The notes under the pieces were generated by a model that did no database searches, had not been told where the DNA came from, and was given only the letters and a program-made list of their open reading frames with translations. A stretch of 64,000 nucleotides of DNA from Sphingomonas sp. (lineage in GTDB: Bacteria > Pseudomonadota > Alphaproteobacteria > Sphingomonadales > Sphingomonadaceae): contig NZ_QFOB01000003.1 of the NCBI RefSeq assembly GCF_003248515.1, positions 310,001-374,000 of the forward strand, in the 5' to 3' direction. The position numbers and the translations under genes were made by a program. Below, in pieces: positions 49,518 to 58,776 of the stretch (within the stretch, counting starts at the first letter, position 1; each line of letters begins with the position of its first letter).

Positions 49518-51151
49518 GCGGCGCACTCCCGCCGCTGCTGCGATCACCTCCCTTCCCCTGGGTGAAGCCCGCCACCGCCGCCGTCAGCACGCAATGCCCG
49601 CTTGCCCCCGCCGCGCCCGATCCGGCCCGCGTCGCAAGCCTGATCGGGGCGATCCGGAAGGCGCGCGTGGGCGGCGCATTCTGGCTCCCCCCGGCCGATC
49701 CGCTGCCATCGGGAACTCTGCTCGTCCACGCCACGGGAGAAGAACAGGCACACCGCCTGCTCGCGCGGGCAGGGCGAGGGTCGGATGTGGCGCTCTGCGC
49801 GCCACCTGGCGCGAAATCGTGGGACGTGCCGGTGGCGCGGATCCTTCCGAACGCGGTGGATCCCTGGAGCCTGCTCCGCCCAGGCATCACACTGGCCAGC
49901 GAGGATGAGGAATGGCGGCTGATCGCGCGGATCGCGGGCGCGGCCATCGCGGGCGATCCGCCATCGGAAACGGCACTGGCAGATGCCTTGCTCGGCCGGG
50001 TCGCCTATCGCGATCCCTTCACCCGCAAGGCCGCGAACGCCGAAGATGCCGTGGCCCTGCTCGACCAGTGGCGCGCTCGATTCGACGCCCATCGCGCGAT
50101 CGGCGCCTGCGCGGGCATGGCGTGGTGGAAGAAGGATCGCATCGGCCAGTTCCTCTGGGCCGGGCGCGATCGCCCGCTCGCCTTCGCGGACGATGCGAAG
50201 AGCGGTGTGGCGGCCGCCGCCGCCAGTGGCGGCGCTCTCGCCGTCTGGCCATCGCGGGTGACGCCCGCCCTGCTGGCCGAGGCGGATGCCGCCGGCGTGC
50301 CGATCGTGCGGATCGAAGACGGCTTCATCCGATCGGTCGGCCTGGGCGCGAACCTCCTGCCCCCCTTCTCGATCGTCGCCGACGCGGGCGGGCTGTATTA
50401 CGATCCCGGCCCGGAGAGCGACCTGGAGCGGTTGCTACAGACGGCCGACATGACACCCGACCTGCTGGCGCGCGCGGACCGGCTCGCGCGGCTGATCGTG
50501 GCGCGCGGCATCAGCAAATATGGCAGCGCCCCGCCCGCGCCGGCCCCGCCCCGCACCCGGCGCACCGTGCTCGTCACCGGCCAGGTGGAGGATGATCTTT
50601 CGGTGAGGAAGGCGGGCGGCGATGTCGCCGGCAATCTCGATCTGCTGCGCCGCGCCCGCGCCGCCGAGCCCGACGCGCTGATCCTGTTCAAGCCCCATCC
50701 CGATGTGGATGCGGGCCATCGCGTCGGCCGCGTGGCCGATGCCGATGCCCTCGCCTTCGCCGATCAGGTGGTCCGCTCCGAGGCCACGCAGAGCCTGCTT
50801 GCCCGCGTCGATGCCGTCCACGTCCTCACCTCGCTCGTCGGGTTCGAGGCGCTCATGCGGGGGCTGGAGACGCATGTGCATGGCAGCCCCTTCTATGCCG
50901 GCTGGGGCCTCACCCACGATCACGGCCCGCCCCTGCCCCGCCGCACGCGGACAAGGACCATCGCCGAACTCGTGGCGGCAACGCTGATTCTTTATCCGCT
51001 TTATCAGGATCCGGTGACCGGCCTGCCCTGCTCCCCCGAAATCCTGCTCGATCGTTTCGCCGCCGGATGGAAACCGAAGCCCAGTCCGATCGTGTTCGCG
51101 CGCCGGCTTCAGGGACGGATTTACAAACTGTTCGGACGCGCGACGAGTTGA
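49514..51151 (+). CDS. KpsC/LipA-type capsule polysaccharide transferase
   Basis: 545 residues. In group 2 capsules KpsC builds the beta-Kdo linker on phosphatidylglycerol. Family hallmarks: AWWKKDRIGQFLW, RIEDGFIRSVGLGANLLPPFS (near 275-295), ISKYG, VLVTGQVEDD, ILFKPHPD and GSPFYAGWGLTHDH. Only one full KpsC-type module (about 195-545) is clear; the first ~190 residues are a divergent or shortened copy of the other module, since full KpsC is about 670 residues. Linked by ATGA to the PhyH gene. Confidence 0.82.
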   Translation: MSGALPPLLRSPPFPWVKPATAAVSTQCPLAPAAPDPARVASLIGAIRKARVGGAFWLPPADPLPSGTLLVHATGEEQAHRLLARAGRGSDVALCAPPGAKSWDVPVARILPNAVDPWSLLRPGITLASEDEEWRLIARIAGAAIAGDPPSETALADALLGRVAYRDPFTRKAANAEDAVALLDQWRARFDAHRAIGACAGMAWWKKDRIGQFLWAGRDRPLAFADDAKSGVAAAAASGGALAVWPSRVTPALLAEADAAGVPIVRIEDGFIRSVGLGANLLPPFSIVADAGGLYYDPGPESDLERLLQTADMTPDLLARADRLARLIVARGISKYGSAPPAPAPPRTRRTVLVTGQVEDDLSVRKAGGDVAGNLDLLRRARAAEPDALILFKPHPDVDAGHRVGRVADADALAFADQVVRSEATQSLLARVDAVHVLTSLVGFEALMRGLETHVHGSPFYAGWGLTHDHGPPLPRRTRTRTIAELVAATLILYPLYQDPVTGLPCSPEILLDRFAAGWKPKPSPIVFARRLQGRIYKLFGRATS

Positions 51152-51194
51152 GCGTGACTATGCTGCACCGCAGCGACAGTGGTTTTCCTGCGCC

Positions 51195-51222
51195 TTGCCG
51201 CGTGATAAGGCTCCGCTATAGC
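51195..51222 (+). promoter_or_regulatory. Sigma-70-like promoter before the polyketide synthase
   Basis: TTGCCG and TATAGC separated by 16 bases, in the 124-base gap before the PKS start. Spacing and -10 box are good, and the -35 is four of six. It would allow PKS expression independent of the PhyH-KpsC pair. Confidence 0.4.
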
Positions 51223-51275
51223 GTGTCCGTCTTATTGTTGATCGGGCCCATCGGGGCCTCGACGGAGCTTCGAGT

Positions 51276-54200
51276 TTGAACAGATCGCGTCACGATTTCG
51301 CCGTCCTGGGGGAGGACGACGAGGCCAGCCGGAACGGGGCGATCGCCATTATCGGCGCATCCTGCCGGCTTCCCGGTGCGCCCGATCTGGATTCCTTCTG
51401 GCAATTGCTGATCGACGGCCGCGATGCCGTGACCGAAGTTCCGGATGATCGGTGGAACAAGGCGCAATTGCTCCATCCGGAAAAGGGCCATCGCGGCAAG
51501 GCCTATACATTCGCGTCCGGTACGCTGGGCGACGTATCGGGCTTCGATCCCGCCTTTTTCGGCATCTCCCCGCGCGAGGCGACGCAGATGGATCCCCAGC
51601 AGCGCCTGCTGCTGGAGCTGACCTACGAGGCGATCGAGGATGCCGGGCTCGATACGGGCCAGCTCGCCGGCCGCAATATCGGCGTGTTCGTCGGCGGCTC
51701 TTCCTGGGATTATCTCAATCTCAACGTGGCGGACGTTTCCACCACCGATCCTTATTCGATGATCGGCGTCACGCTTTCGATCCTGTCGAACCGAATCTCC
51801 TATGTGTTCGATCTGCATGGGCCGAGCTTCACGGTCGATACCGCCTGCTCCTCCTCGCTCGTGGCGCTGCATCAGGCCTGCGAGGCGATCCGCGGTGGAC
51901 AGATCGAGGCGGCGATGGTCGGCGGCGTCAGCCTGCTGCTCGCCCCCCAGAGCTTCGTCGGTTTCTGTGCGGCATCGATGCTCTCGCCCAAGGGGCGCTG
52001 CCATGCCTTCGGCGCCGATGCGGACGGCTATGTCCGCTCCGAAGGCGGCGGGATCGTGATCCTGAAGCCGCTGGCGGATGCACTGGCGGCGGGCGATCCG
52101 ATCCGCGCCGTGATCCGTGGAACGGGCGTCAATTCGGACGGGCGGACGACCGGCCTTTCGCTGCCGAACCGGGATGCGCAGGCCGCGCTCCTGCACCAGG
52201 TATATGGGCGGTTCGGCATCGATCCGGAGCGGCTTTCCTATCTGGAAGCGCACGGCACGGGCACGCTCGCCGGCGATCCGATCGAGGCCGGCGCACTCGG
52301 CAGCGTGCTGGGCAGGAAGCGCGCGCATCCGCTGCCGATCGGTTCGGTGAAGACCAATATCGGCCATCTCGAAGCCGGCAGCGGCATGGCGGGCCTGCTG
52401 AAGGCGATGCTCGTCGCCGAGCGTGGCGCCATTCCCCGCTCGCTGCACAGCGACACGCCCAATCCGAACATCGATTTCGACGATCTCAACCTGCGCCTGG
52501 CCCATCAGCTGGAGCCGCTGCCGGAAGGCCGGCGGATGGTGGGCATCAACAGTTTCGGCTTCGGTGGCACCAATGCCCATGCCGTGCTGGAATCGGGCTT
52601 CGAAACGCACACGGACGGGCAGACCGGGACTGTATCCGCTCCGCTGCCGCCGCTGCTCCTGTCCGCCCGCTCTGACGCCGCCCTCTCGGCACTCGCGGCC
52701 GAATGGCGCGATCGGATCCGCGCCACGGCGAATGATCGCCCCGCGCTCGCCGCTCTCCTGCATGGGGCCGCGCGCCATCGCAGCCAGCATGGACGCCGCC
52801 TCGTCGCGCTCGGGGCGGAGGCCGCCGAGCTGGACGCGGCCCTCTCCGCGCAGGTGGAGGAGCGCGCCCACAGCCGGCTGATTACCAACAAGGCCGTGTC
52901 GGGCAGGATCGCGCTGGTCTTTTCCGGCAATGGCAGCCAGTGGGCCGGCATGGCGGCGGATGCGATGGCGGGCAGCCCCGCCTTCCGCTCCGCGCTGGAA
53001 ATGGTCGACGCGGCGCTGCGCCCCCACCTCGGCTGGTCCGTGATCGAGGCGCTGGAGGCTGGCGACGCTGATCGCCTGCGCAATACCGATGCCGCCCAGC
53101 CCCTGCTGTTCGCGGTGCAGGTTTCGCTCACGATCGCCCTGCGCGATTATGGCGTGGAGGCCGAGGCCGCGATGGGCCATTCGGTGGGCGAGGTCGCCGC
53201 CGCCTGGGCCAGCGGCGCGCTGGATCTGGATGGAGCCGCGCGCGTGATCGCCGCGCGCAGCCGCGCCCAGCAGGCGCGCCATGGCATCGGCGCGATGGCC
53301 GTGCTGGGCTTCGGCGCCGAAGAGGCCGCCAGGATATTGGCCGAAGCTGGCTTCGACACGAAGGGCATCGAGATCGCCGCGCACAATAGCGGCACCGCGA
53401 TCACGGTCGCCGGCCCGATCGAGGCGATCGACGCGCTGGGAGAAGAGAGCAAGGAGCGCGGCTGGCGCTTCACCCGGCTCGATCTCGATTATGCCTTCCA
53501 CAGCGCCGCGATGGATCCGATCGAGGCGGCAATCCGCGCCGACCTCGCCGATCTGGCGCCCGGCGCCTGCAATATTCCCTTCATCTCCACCGTCGCCGGC
53601 CACGCCATCGACGGCGAAGCGCTCGGCGCCGATTATTGGTGGCGCAACGTGCGCGCGCCCGTCCTTTTCGCGGAAGCCGCGAAGCGGATGGTTGAAAATG
53701 GCTACCGCATCTTCATCGAGGTCGGCCCGCATCCGGTGGTGCAGGCTTATCTGAACGATGCGCTGCGCTCCGCCGATCGGGAAGGCCGCGTGGTGCCGAC
53801 GCTCTCGCGCCGCCCGGTGAAGCAGGATCCGATCGCGGCGATCGCCGCGCGCGTTCATGCCGCCGGCGGCGATATTCGCGATGGCGCGCTTTTCCCGGCC
53901 GCCCCCGTGGCCGAACTGCGCTCGCTTCCCCGCTATCCGTGGCAGCGCGAGCGTTTCTGGGTGCCGCGCACCTCCGAATCCACAGATCCCGCCACCGTGC
54001 CCTACGATCATCCCCTGCTGGGCCAGCGCGTCGGCCCGCAGCCGCTGGAATGGGTGCGCCATCTCGGCCTGGAGCAGATGCCGTGGCTGGCCGATCATGC
54101 GGTTGGCGGGGCGCCGGTCATGCCGGCGGCGGCGATGCTCGATCTTGCGCTCGCCGCCGCGCGCCAGCGCAAGCCTGGTGCCGCCGCGCTGGAACTGCTG

Positions 54201-57200
54201 GAGGTGGAGATCGGCCGCGCGCTGGTGCTGGAGCCGCATGTGATGCGCGAGCTGCGGCTGCGCATCGGTGGGGCGACCGGCGAGTTCGAGCTGGCCTCGC
54301 GCCCGCGCCTCACCGAGGAGCCGTGGACGATCCATATGTCCGGCCGGATGGTGGAAAGCGATTCCACCGCCGTCTCCGGCACCGCGCCGGCATCCGATGT
54401 GCCCACCTCGGCGCGCGTGCCCGCCACCAGCCTCTATGCGCTCGCAGCGCGTCTCGGCCTCGATTACGGCCCCGCCTTCCAGGTGGTCGAATATATCGAC
54501 ATTGCCGGCGATGATGCGGCGACCGTGCGCTTCGCCGACGCCGCCAATCTCGGCCCCGGCTTCCTGCTCGCGCCCAATCTGCTCGATGGCGCGCTGCAGG
54601 GCCTGCTCGCCCTCGCCGCAGGCCGGCTGGGCGAGGATATGGGCGTGCTGCCGTGGCGCTTCGGCCGGGTCCGCCTGCTGGCGCCGGACGGCGCCATTCC
54701 CGTTGCCGCGCGCCTCGCCGTCACCCGCGTCGGCCCGCGCTCCGTGCGCGCGGATGTCGCGCTGGTCGATGCGGCCGGCCTCACCATCGCCGAACTGGCG
54801 GATTGCTGGTTCGTGCGCGTCGCGATGGGCCGGGGCCTGCGCGGCGACGAGCAATATTTCCACCCCGCGCTCGTCGCCAGCGCGCTTGCCGGCGGGCCGG
54901 CCGCGACCGGCCATCTCGCGCCCGCCGCCATTGCGGGGCCCGTCACCGAGCCCGCGATCGAGGAGGCCCGCCTGCTGGCGGACGCCTTCGCCTCCGCCAT
55001 CGCCGCCGAAACGCTGCGCACGCTGATGCCCGCGGGCCATGGCCGCCTGCTGCCGCAGGAACTGTTCCGCACCGGCCGCGTCTCGCCGATGAGCCGCCCG
55101 CAATTCGATCAGCTGCTCCGCTGGCTCGCCACGGATGGCCTCGCCGAACTGGCCAGCGATGGATCGTGGAGCTTCGCGACACAGGATCTGCCGCCCTCCG
55201 ACGCGATCCTGCGCACGCTGCTTTACGATGCGCCGCTTGCCGTGGCCGATGTCGCCCTGCTGGCGCTGGCCGGCGAACGGGTGTCGGCGATCCTGCGCGA
55301 GGGGCCGGGCGCGGCACCCGCATTGCCGCCCGCGCTATGGGATCAGTTTCTCGGCCAATCGCCTTCGGGCGAGGCCGCGATCGAGGCGCTCGTCGCGGCC
55401 GTTTCCCGCGCCGCCGAGGCGCGCGCGCAGGGTCGCCCCTTCCGCATCCTCGAAGTGGGTGCGCGGCGGGGCCGCCTGTCGCGCGAACTGCTGCGTCGTC
55501 TGGGCGATCCGGATATCCGCCTCGTCGCCGCGACCGGGCCGGACGATCTGCCGGCGTTGGCCGAGGCGCTCGCCAGCGATCCCCGTGCGAGCGCCGTCGC
55601 CTGGGCACCGGGCGAGACGCTGGACGCCGGCCCGTTCGATCTCGTCACCGGCCTTCACGCGCTCAGCCTTGCCGATGATGGCGGCGCGAATATCGGCGGC
55701 CTTGCCGTTCCCCTCGCCCCCGGCGGCCTGATCCTGCTGGCGGAGCCCGGCGTGAACCGCGTGTGGCCGCTGCTCCGCCCCTTCCTCGCGCCGCCGAGCG
55801 ACCCGACCCGCTGGACGGGCCTGCTCGCCCGCGCCGGTTTTGCGGGGCTTCAGGCGCGCCCGATCCCGGGCGGGCTGTGGCCGATGGAACTGATCGCCGG
55901 CCAGCTGGCGGAAGCGGACGCCGCCGCCCCGGCATCGGGCCGCGCCGTCAGCCTGCTCGCTGTAAGCGGCGACGCGCTGGCCGATGCCATCGCGTCCCAC
56001 CCCGCCCTGACCGCCACGCGTGGCGGCCTGGACGATGTCGCGATCACGACCGCGCCGATCGCGATCGTGCTGGGCACGGATACGCCTCCACCGCCCGATC
56101 GCCTCGCGCTGATCGCTTCGCTCGCCGCTCTCCCGATCGATGCGCGCCACGATATCACGCTGATCGTCTCCGGCCTGGCCGAGGGCGATCCCGCGACGGC
56201 CGCGCTGATGGGCGCGCGCCGCGTGCTTGCGAATGAGGCCGCGCACGTTCGCCTGCGCCTGATCCGGCTCGATCCGTCCCTGCCGCCTGCCGATGCGGCC
56301 GCGCATGCCGCCGCCGAACTTGCCGCGCCGGACGAGGAGGACGAGATCGCCTGGACGCCGCGCGGCCGCATCGTCGCCCGCGTTCGCACCGGGCTTCCGG
56401 CGGCCGCAGGTGGCACCGAACGGGATACACTCCGCCTCGCCATCCAGCGCCCCGGCCTGCTCGATTCGCTCGGCTGGGCCGACGCGCAGGTGGCTGCGCC
56501 CGGCGCGAACGAGGTCGCGATCAAGGTGAAGGCCGCCGGCCTCAATTTCCGCGATGTCATGTGGTCGATGGGCCTGCTGCCCGATGAGGCGCTGCTGGAT
56601 GGTTTCGCAGGCCCTACGCTGGGCCTGGAATGCGCCGGCATCATCACCGCCGTGGGCGAGGGCGTTACCGCCTTCGCGCCCGGCGATCGCGTGATGGCCT
56701 TCGCACCCGCTTCGCTTTCCACGCGCACCGTCACGGCCGCCCATGCCGTGATGCGCATGCCGGCAGGGCTGGATTTCACCGCCGCCGCGACCGTGCCGGT
56801 CGCCTTCCTCACCGTTGCTTATTCGGTCGGCCATCTCGCGCGGCTCGCCCCCGGCGAGACGATCCTGATCCATGGTGGCGCCGGCGGCGTCGGCCTCGCC
56901 GCCATCCAATATGCACTCCATCGCGGCGCGCGCGTCTTCGCCACGGCGGGCTCGCCGGCCAAGCGCGCCCTGCTCGAGAATCTCGGTGTGGAGGCGGTGC
57001 TCGACAGCCGCTCGCTCAGCTTCGCCGATGATGTGATGCGCCTCACGGGCGGCGCGGGCGTGGATGTCGTGCTCAATTCGCTGGCGGGCGAGGCGATGCG
57101 CCGCAGCCTTGGCCTCGTGAAGCCATTCGGCCGGTTCCTCGAACTCGGCAAGCGCGACTTCTACGAGAATAGCAGCATCGGGCTTCGGCCTTTCCGCCAC

Positions 57201-58655
57201 AATGTCAGCTATTTCGGCATCGATGCCGATCAGCTTCCGTTGAAGCAGCCGCGCCTCGCCGCCCAGATCTTCGACGAGATTGCGGATCTCTTCGCGGAGG
57301 GCGCGCTGCGCCCGCTGCCGCATCGCACGTTCGACTATGCCGATGCCGAAGGCGCCTTCCGCCTGATGCAGAGTGCCGGCCATATCGGCAAGATCATCCT
57401 GGCGCCTGGCCCCGTGCCGCCGAAGCGGATCGCCGCGGCCCGGGCCTTCGTGGCCGGCCCCGGCGCCTATGTCGTGACCGGGGGCCTCGATGGCTTCGGC
57501 CGGGAGGCGGCGCGCTGGCTTGCCCGCAACGGCGCTCGCAAGCTCGCCCTTCTCTCCCGGCGCGGCCCGGCGGTGGAGGGCGCCGACGCGCTCGTCACCG
57601 AATTCGCCGGCGCGGGAATCACGGCGAAGGCCTATGCGGTCGACATTTCGAACGAGGCGGCACTGGCCGCCGCGCTGGCCGAGGTCCGCGCCGATCTCGG
57701 GCCGATTTCGGGCGTGATCCATGCCGCCGTCGTCATGGACGATGCGTTGCTGGGCGGGCTGGATGCGGGCCGCTTCGCCCGCGCGCTCGCGCCCAAGCTC
57801 ACGGGCGCCGACGCGCTCGACCGGCTCACGCGCGCGGATCCGGTCGATCTGTTCCTGCTCTTCTCCTCGGTCACCACGCCGCTCGGCAATCCGGGCCAGG
57901 GCAATTATGTCGCCGCCAACGCCGCGATCGAGGCGGTGGCCGAACGACGCCATGCGGCGGGTCTTCCGGGCCTAGCCGTCCAGTGGGGGCCGATCGGCGA
58001 CGCCGGTTATCTTTCCCGTGAGACGCAGGTGAGCGAAATGCTCACCAAGCAGCTCGGCGGCGCGCACCTTTCGGCACAGGAGGCGCTGGATCGCATTCCG
58101 GCGCTGCTCGCCTCGGGCCTGCCCGTCGCGGGCGTCGCCACGGTGCGCTGGGGCGCGATGAAGGCCCGCCTGCCGCTCATCGCCTCGCCGCTCTTTTCGA
58201 ATATGGCGCTGTCCGCCGTCGACGAAGGGGGTGAGGTGGATCTGGCCGCACTGCTCGCGGATCTCAGCCCGGAGGAAGCGCGCGAGCGCGTGACCGGCCT
58301 GCTGATCGAGGAGGTCGCGCGGATCATGAAGCTTGCGCCGGATCGGGTGGAAGCGCAGCGCCCGCTGGCCGAACTGGGCATGGACAGCCTGATGGCGGTG
58401 GAGTTGCGGCTCGCCGTGGAGCAGCGCTTCGGCCTCTCCATCCCGCTGCTCGCCCTTTCCGAAGGCGCGACGCTCGCGGCGATGGCCGGCCGGATCATCC
58501 GTGGCCTTGGCGGTGAGGGCGACGCCGCGCCCGCCGACGAGAAGGCAAAGCTCATGGAGCGGCTCGCCCTGCACGAAGGCGGCGCCATCCCGGCGGCGGA
58601 AGCGATCCCGGCGGCCGAACCGGGCATGGCCGCGGCCGCGGCGGTGGCCCCCTGA
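51276..58655 (+). CDS. Highly reducing type I polyketide synthase (KS-AT-DH-MT*-ER-KR-ACP)
   Basis: 2,459 residues, one module. KS with DTACSSS (Cys 191) and later HGTGT and NIGHLEA. AT with GHSVGE (Ser 636). DH with DHAVGGAPVMP (His 941) and LLDGALQ. A weak methyltransferase-like stretch (about 1390-1540) whose SAM loop reads EVGARRG instead of a Gly-rich loop. ER with HGGAGGVG (near 1866). KR with VTGGLDGFG (near 2067) and Tyr in GNYVAAN. ACP with GMDSLM (Ser 2371). No thioesterase or reductase ends the protein, so release needs a partner, probably the adjacent oxoamine synthase. The start is TTG 51276 with GGAG 8 bases upstream. It should build a saturated chain iteratively. Confidence 0.93.
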   Translation: MNRSRHDFAVLGEDDEASRNGAIAIIGASCRLPGAPDLDSFWQLLIDGRDAVTEVPDDRWNKAQLLHPEKGHRGKAYTFASGTLGDVSGFDPAFFGISPREATQMDPQQRLLLELTYEAIEDAGLDTGQLAGRNIGVFVGGSSWDYLNLNVADVSTTDPYSMIGVTLSILSNRISYVFDLHGPSFTVDTACSSSLVALHQACEAIRGGQIEAAMVGGVSLLLAPQSFVGFCAASMLSPKGRCHAFGADADGYVRSEGGGIVILKPLADALAAGDPIRAVIRGTGVNSDGRTTGLSLPNRDAQAALLHQVYGRFGIDPERLSYLEAHGTGTLAGDPIEAGALGSVLGRKRAHPLPIGSVKTNIGHLEAGSGMAGLLKAMLVAERGAIPRSLHSDTPNPNIDFDDLNLRLAHQLEPLPEGRRMVGINSFGFGGTNAHAVLESGFETHTDGQTGTVSAPLPPLLLSARSDAALSALAAEWRDRIRATANDRPALAALLHGAARHRSQHGRRLVALGAEAAELDAALSAQVEERAHSRLITNKAVSGRIALVFSGNGSQWAGMAADAMAGSPAFRSALEMVDAALRPHLGWSVIEALEAGDADRLRNTDAAQPLLFAVQVSLTIALRDYGVEAEAAMGHSVGEVAAAWASGALDLDGAARVIAARSRAQQARHGIGAMAVLGFGAEEAARILAEAGFDTKGIEIAAHNSGTAITVAGPIEAIDALGEESKERGWRFTRLDLDYAFHSAAMDPIEAAIRADLADLAPGACNIPFISTVAGHAIDGEALGADYWWRNVRAPVLFAEAAKRMVENGYRIFIEVGPHPVVQAYLNDALRSADREGRVVPTLSRRPVKQDPIAAIAARVHAAGGDIRDGALFPAAPVAELRSLPRYPWQRERFWVPRTSESTDPATVPYDHPLLGQRVGPQPLEWVRHLGLEQMPWLADHAVGGAPVMPAAAMLDLALAAARQRKPGAAALELLEVEIGRALVLEPHVMRELRLRIGGATGEFELASRPRLTEEPWTIHMSGRMVESDSTAVSGTAPASDVPTSARVPATSLYALAARLGLDYGPAFQVVEYIDIAGDDAATVRFADAANLGPGFLLAPNLLDGALQGLLALAAGRLGEDMGVLPWRFGRVRLLAPDGAIPVAARLAVTRVGPRSVRADVALVDAAGLTIAELADCWFVRVAMGRGLRGDEQYFHPALVASALAGGPAATGHLAPAAIAGPVTEPAIEEARLLADAFASAIAAETLRTLMPAGHGRLLPQELFRTGRVSPMSRPQFDQLLRWLATDGLAELASDGSWSFATQDLPPSDAILRTLLYDAPLAVADVALLALAGERVSAILREGPGAAPALPPALWDQFLGQSPSGEAAIEALVAAVSRAAEARAQGRPFRILEVGARRGRLSRELLRRLGDPDIRLVAATGPDDLPALAEALASDPRASAVAWAPGETLDAGPFDLVTGLHALSLADDGGANIGGLAVPLAPGGLILLAEPGVNRVWPLLRPFLAPPSDPTRWTGLLARAGFAGLQARPIPGGLWPMELIAGQLAEADAAAPASGRAVSLLAVSGDALADAIASHPALTATRGGLDDVAITTAPIAIVLGTDTPPPPDRLALIASLAALPIDARHDITLIVSGLAEGDPATAALMGARRVLANEAAHVRLRLIRLDPSLPPADAAAHAAAELAAPDEEDEIAWTPRGRIVARVRTGLPAAAGGTERDTLRLAIQRPGLLDSLGWADAQVAAPGANEVAIKVKAAGLNFRDVMWSMGLLPDEALLDGFAGPTLGLECAGIITAVGEGVTAFAPGDRVMAFAPASLSTRTVTAAHAVMRMPAGLDFTAAATVPVAFLTVAYSVGHLARLAPGETILIHGGAGGVGLAAIQYALHRGARVFATAGSPAKRALLENLGVEAVLDSRSLSFADDVMRLTGGAGVDVVLNSLAGEAMRRSLGLVKPFGRFLELGKRDFYENSSIGLRPFRHNVSYFGIDADQLPLKQPRLAAQIFDEIADLFAEGALRPLPHRTFDYADAEGAFRLMQSAGHIGKIILAPGPVPPKRIAAARAFVAGPGAYVVTGGLDGFGREAARWLARNGARKLALLSRRGPAVEGADALVTEFAGAGITAKAYAVDISNEAALAAALAEVRADLGPISGVIHAAVVMDDALLGGLDAGRFARALAPKLTGADALDRLTRADPVDLFLLFSSVTTPLGNPGQGNYVAANAAIEAVAERRHAAGLPGLAVQWGPIGDAGYLSRETQVSEMLTKQLGGAHLSAQEALDRIPALLASGLPVAGVATVRWGAMKARLPLIASPLFSNMALSAVDEGGEVDLAALLADLSPEEARERVTGLLIEEVARIMKLAPDRVEAQRPLAELGMDSLMAVELRLAVEQRFGLSIPLLALSEGATLAAMAGRIIRGLGGEGDAAPADEKAKLMERLALHEGGAIPAAEAIPAAEPGMAAAAAVAP

Positions 58656-58776
58656 GCAAACCCGTTTCCGCGACCGGCGCGCGACCGCTCGGCCCATCCC
58701 GATCGGATAGGCCGTGGCGGGATCGTCCCGTTCACGCCTTGATCTGGCCGCATCCCCATGCGACCGAACGGTGCAG

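Noticed and set aside
51216..55103. Minus-strand open frame of 1,295 codons opposite the polyketide synthase
   Set aside because: It is antisense to a domain-complete PKS, its composition is Arg/His/Ala/Gly-rich with no motif, and such frames arise from high GC at third positions.
55335..57953. Minus-strand open frame of 872 codons
   Set aside because: Antisense to the MT, ER and KR part of the PKS; low-complexity composition without a recognisable domain.
58656..58776. Terminator or promoter between the PKS and oxoamine synthase genes
   Set aside because: Only a 5-bp palindrome (CGGGA-N3-TCCCG) is seen; it is too weak to split the operon.
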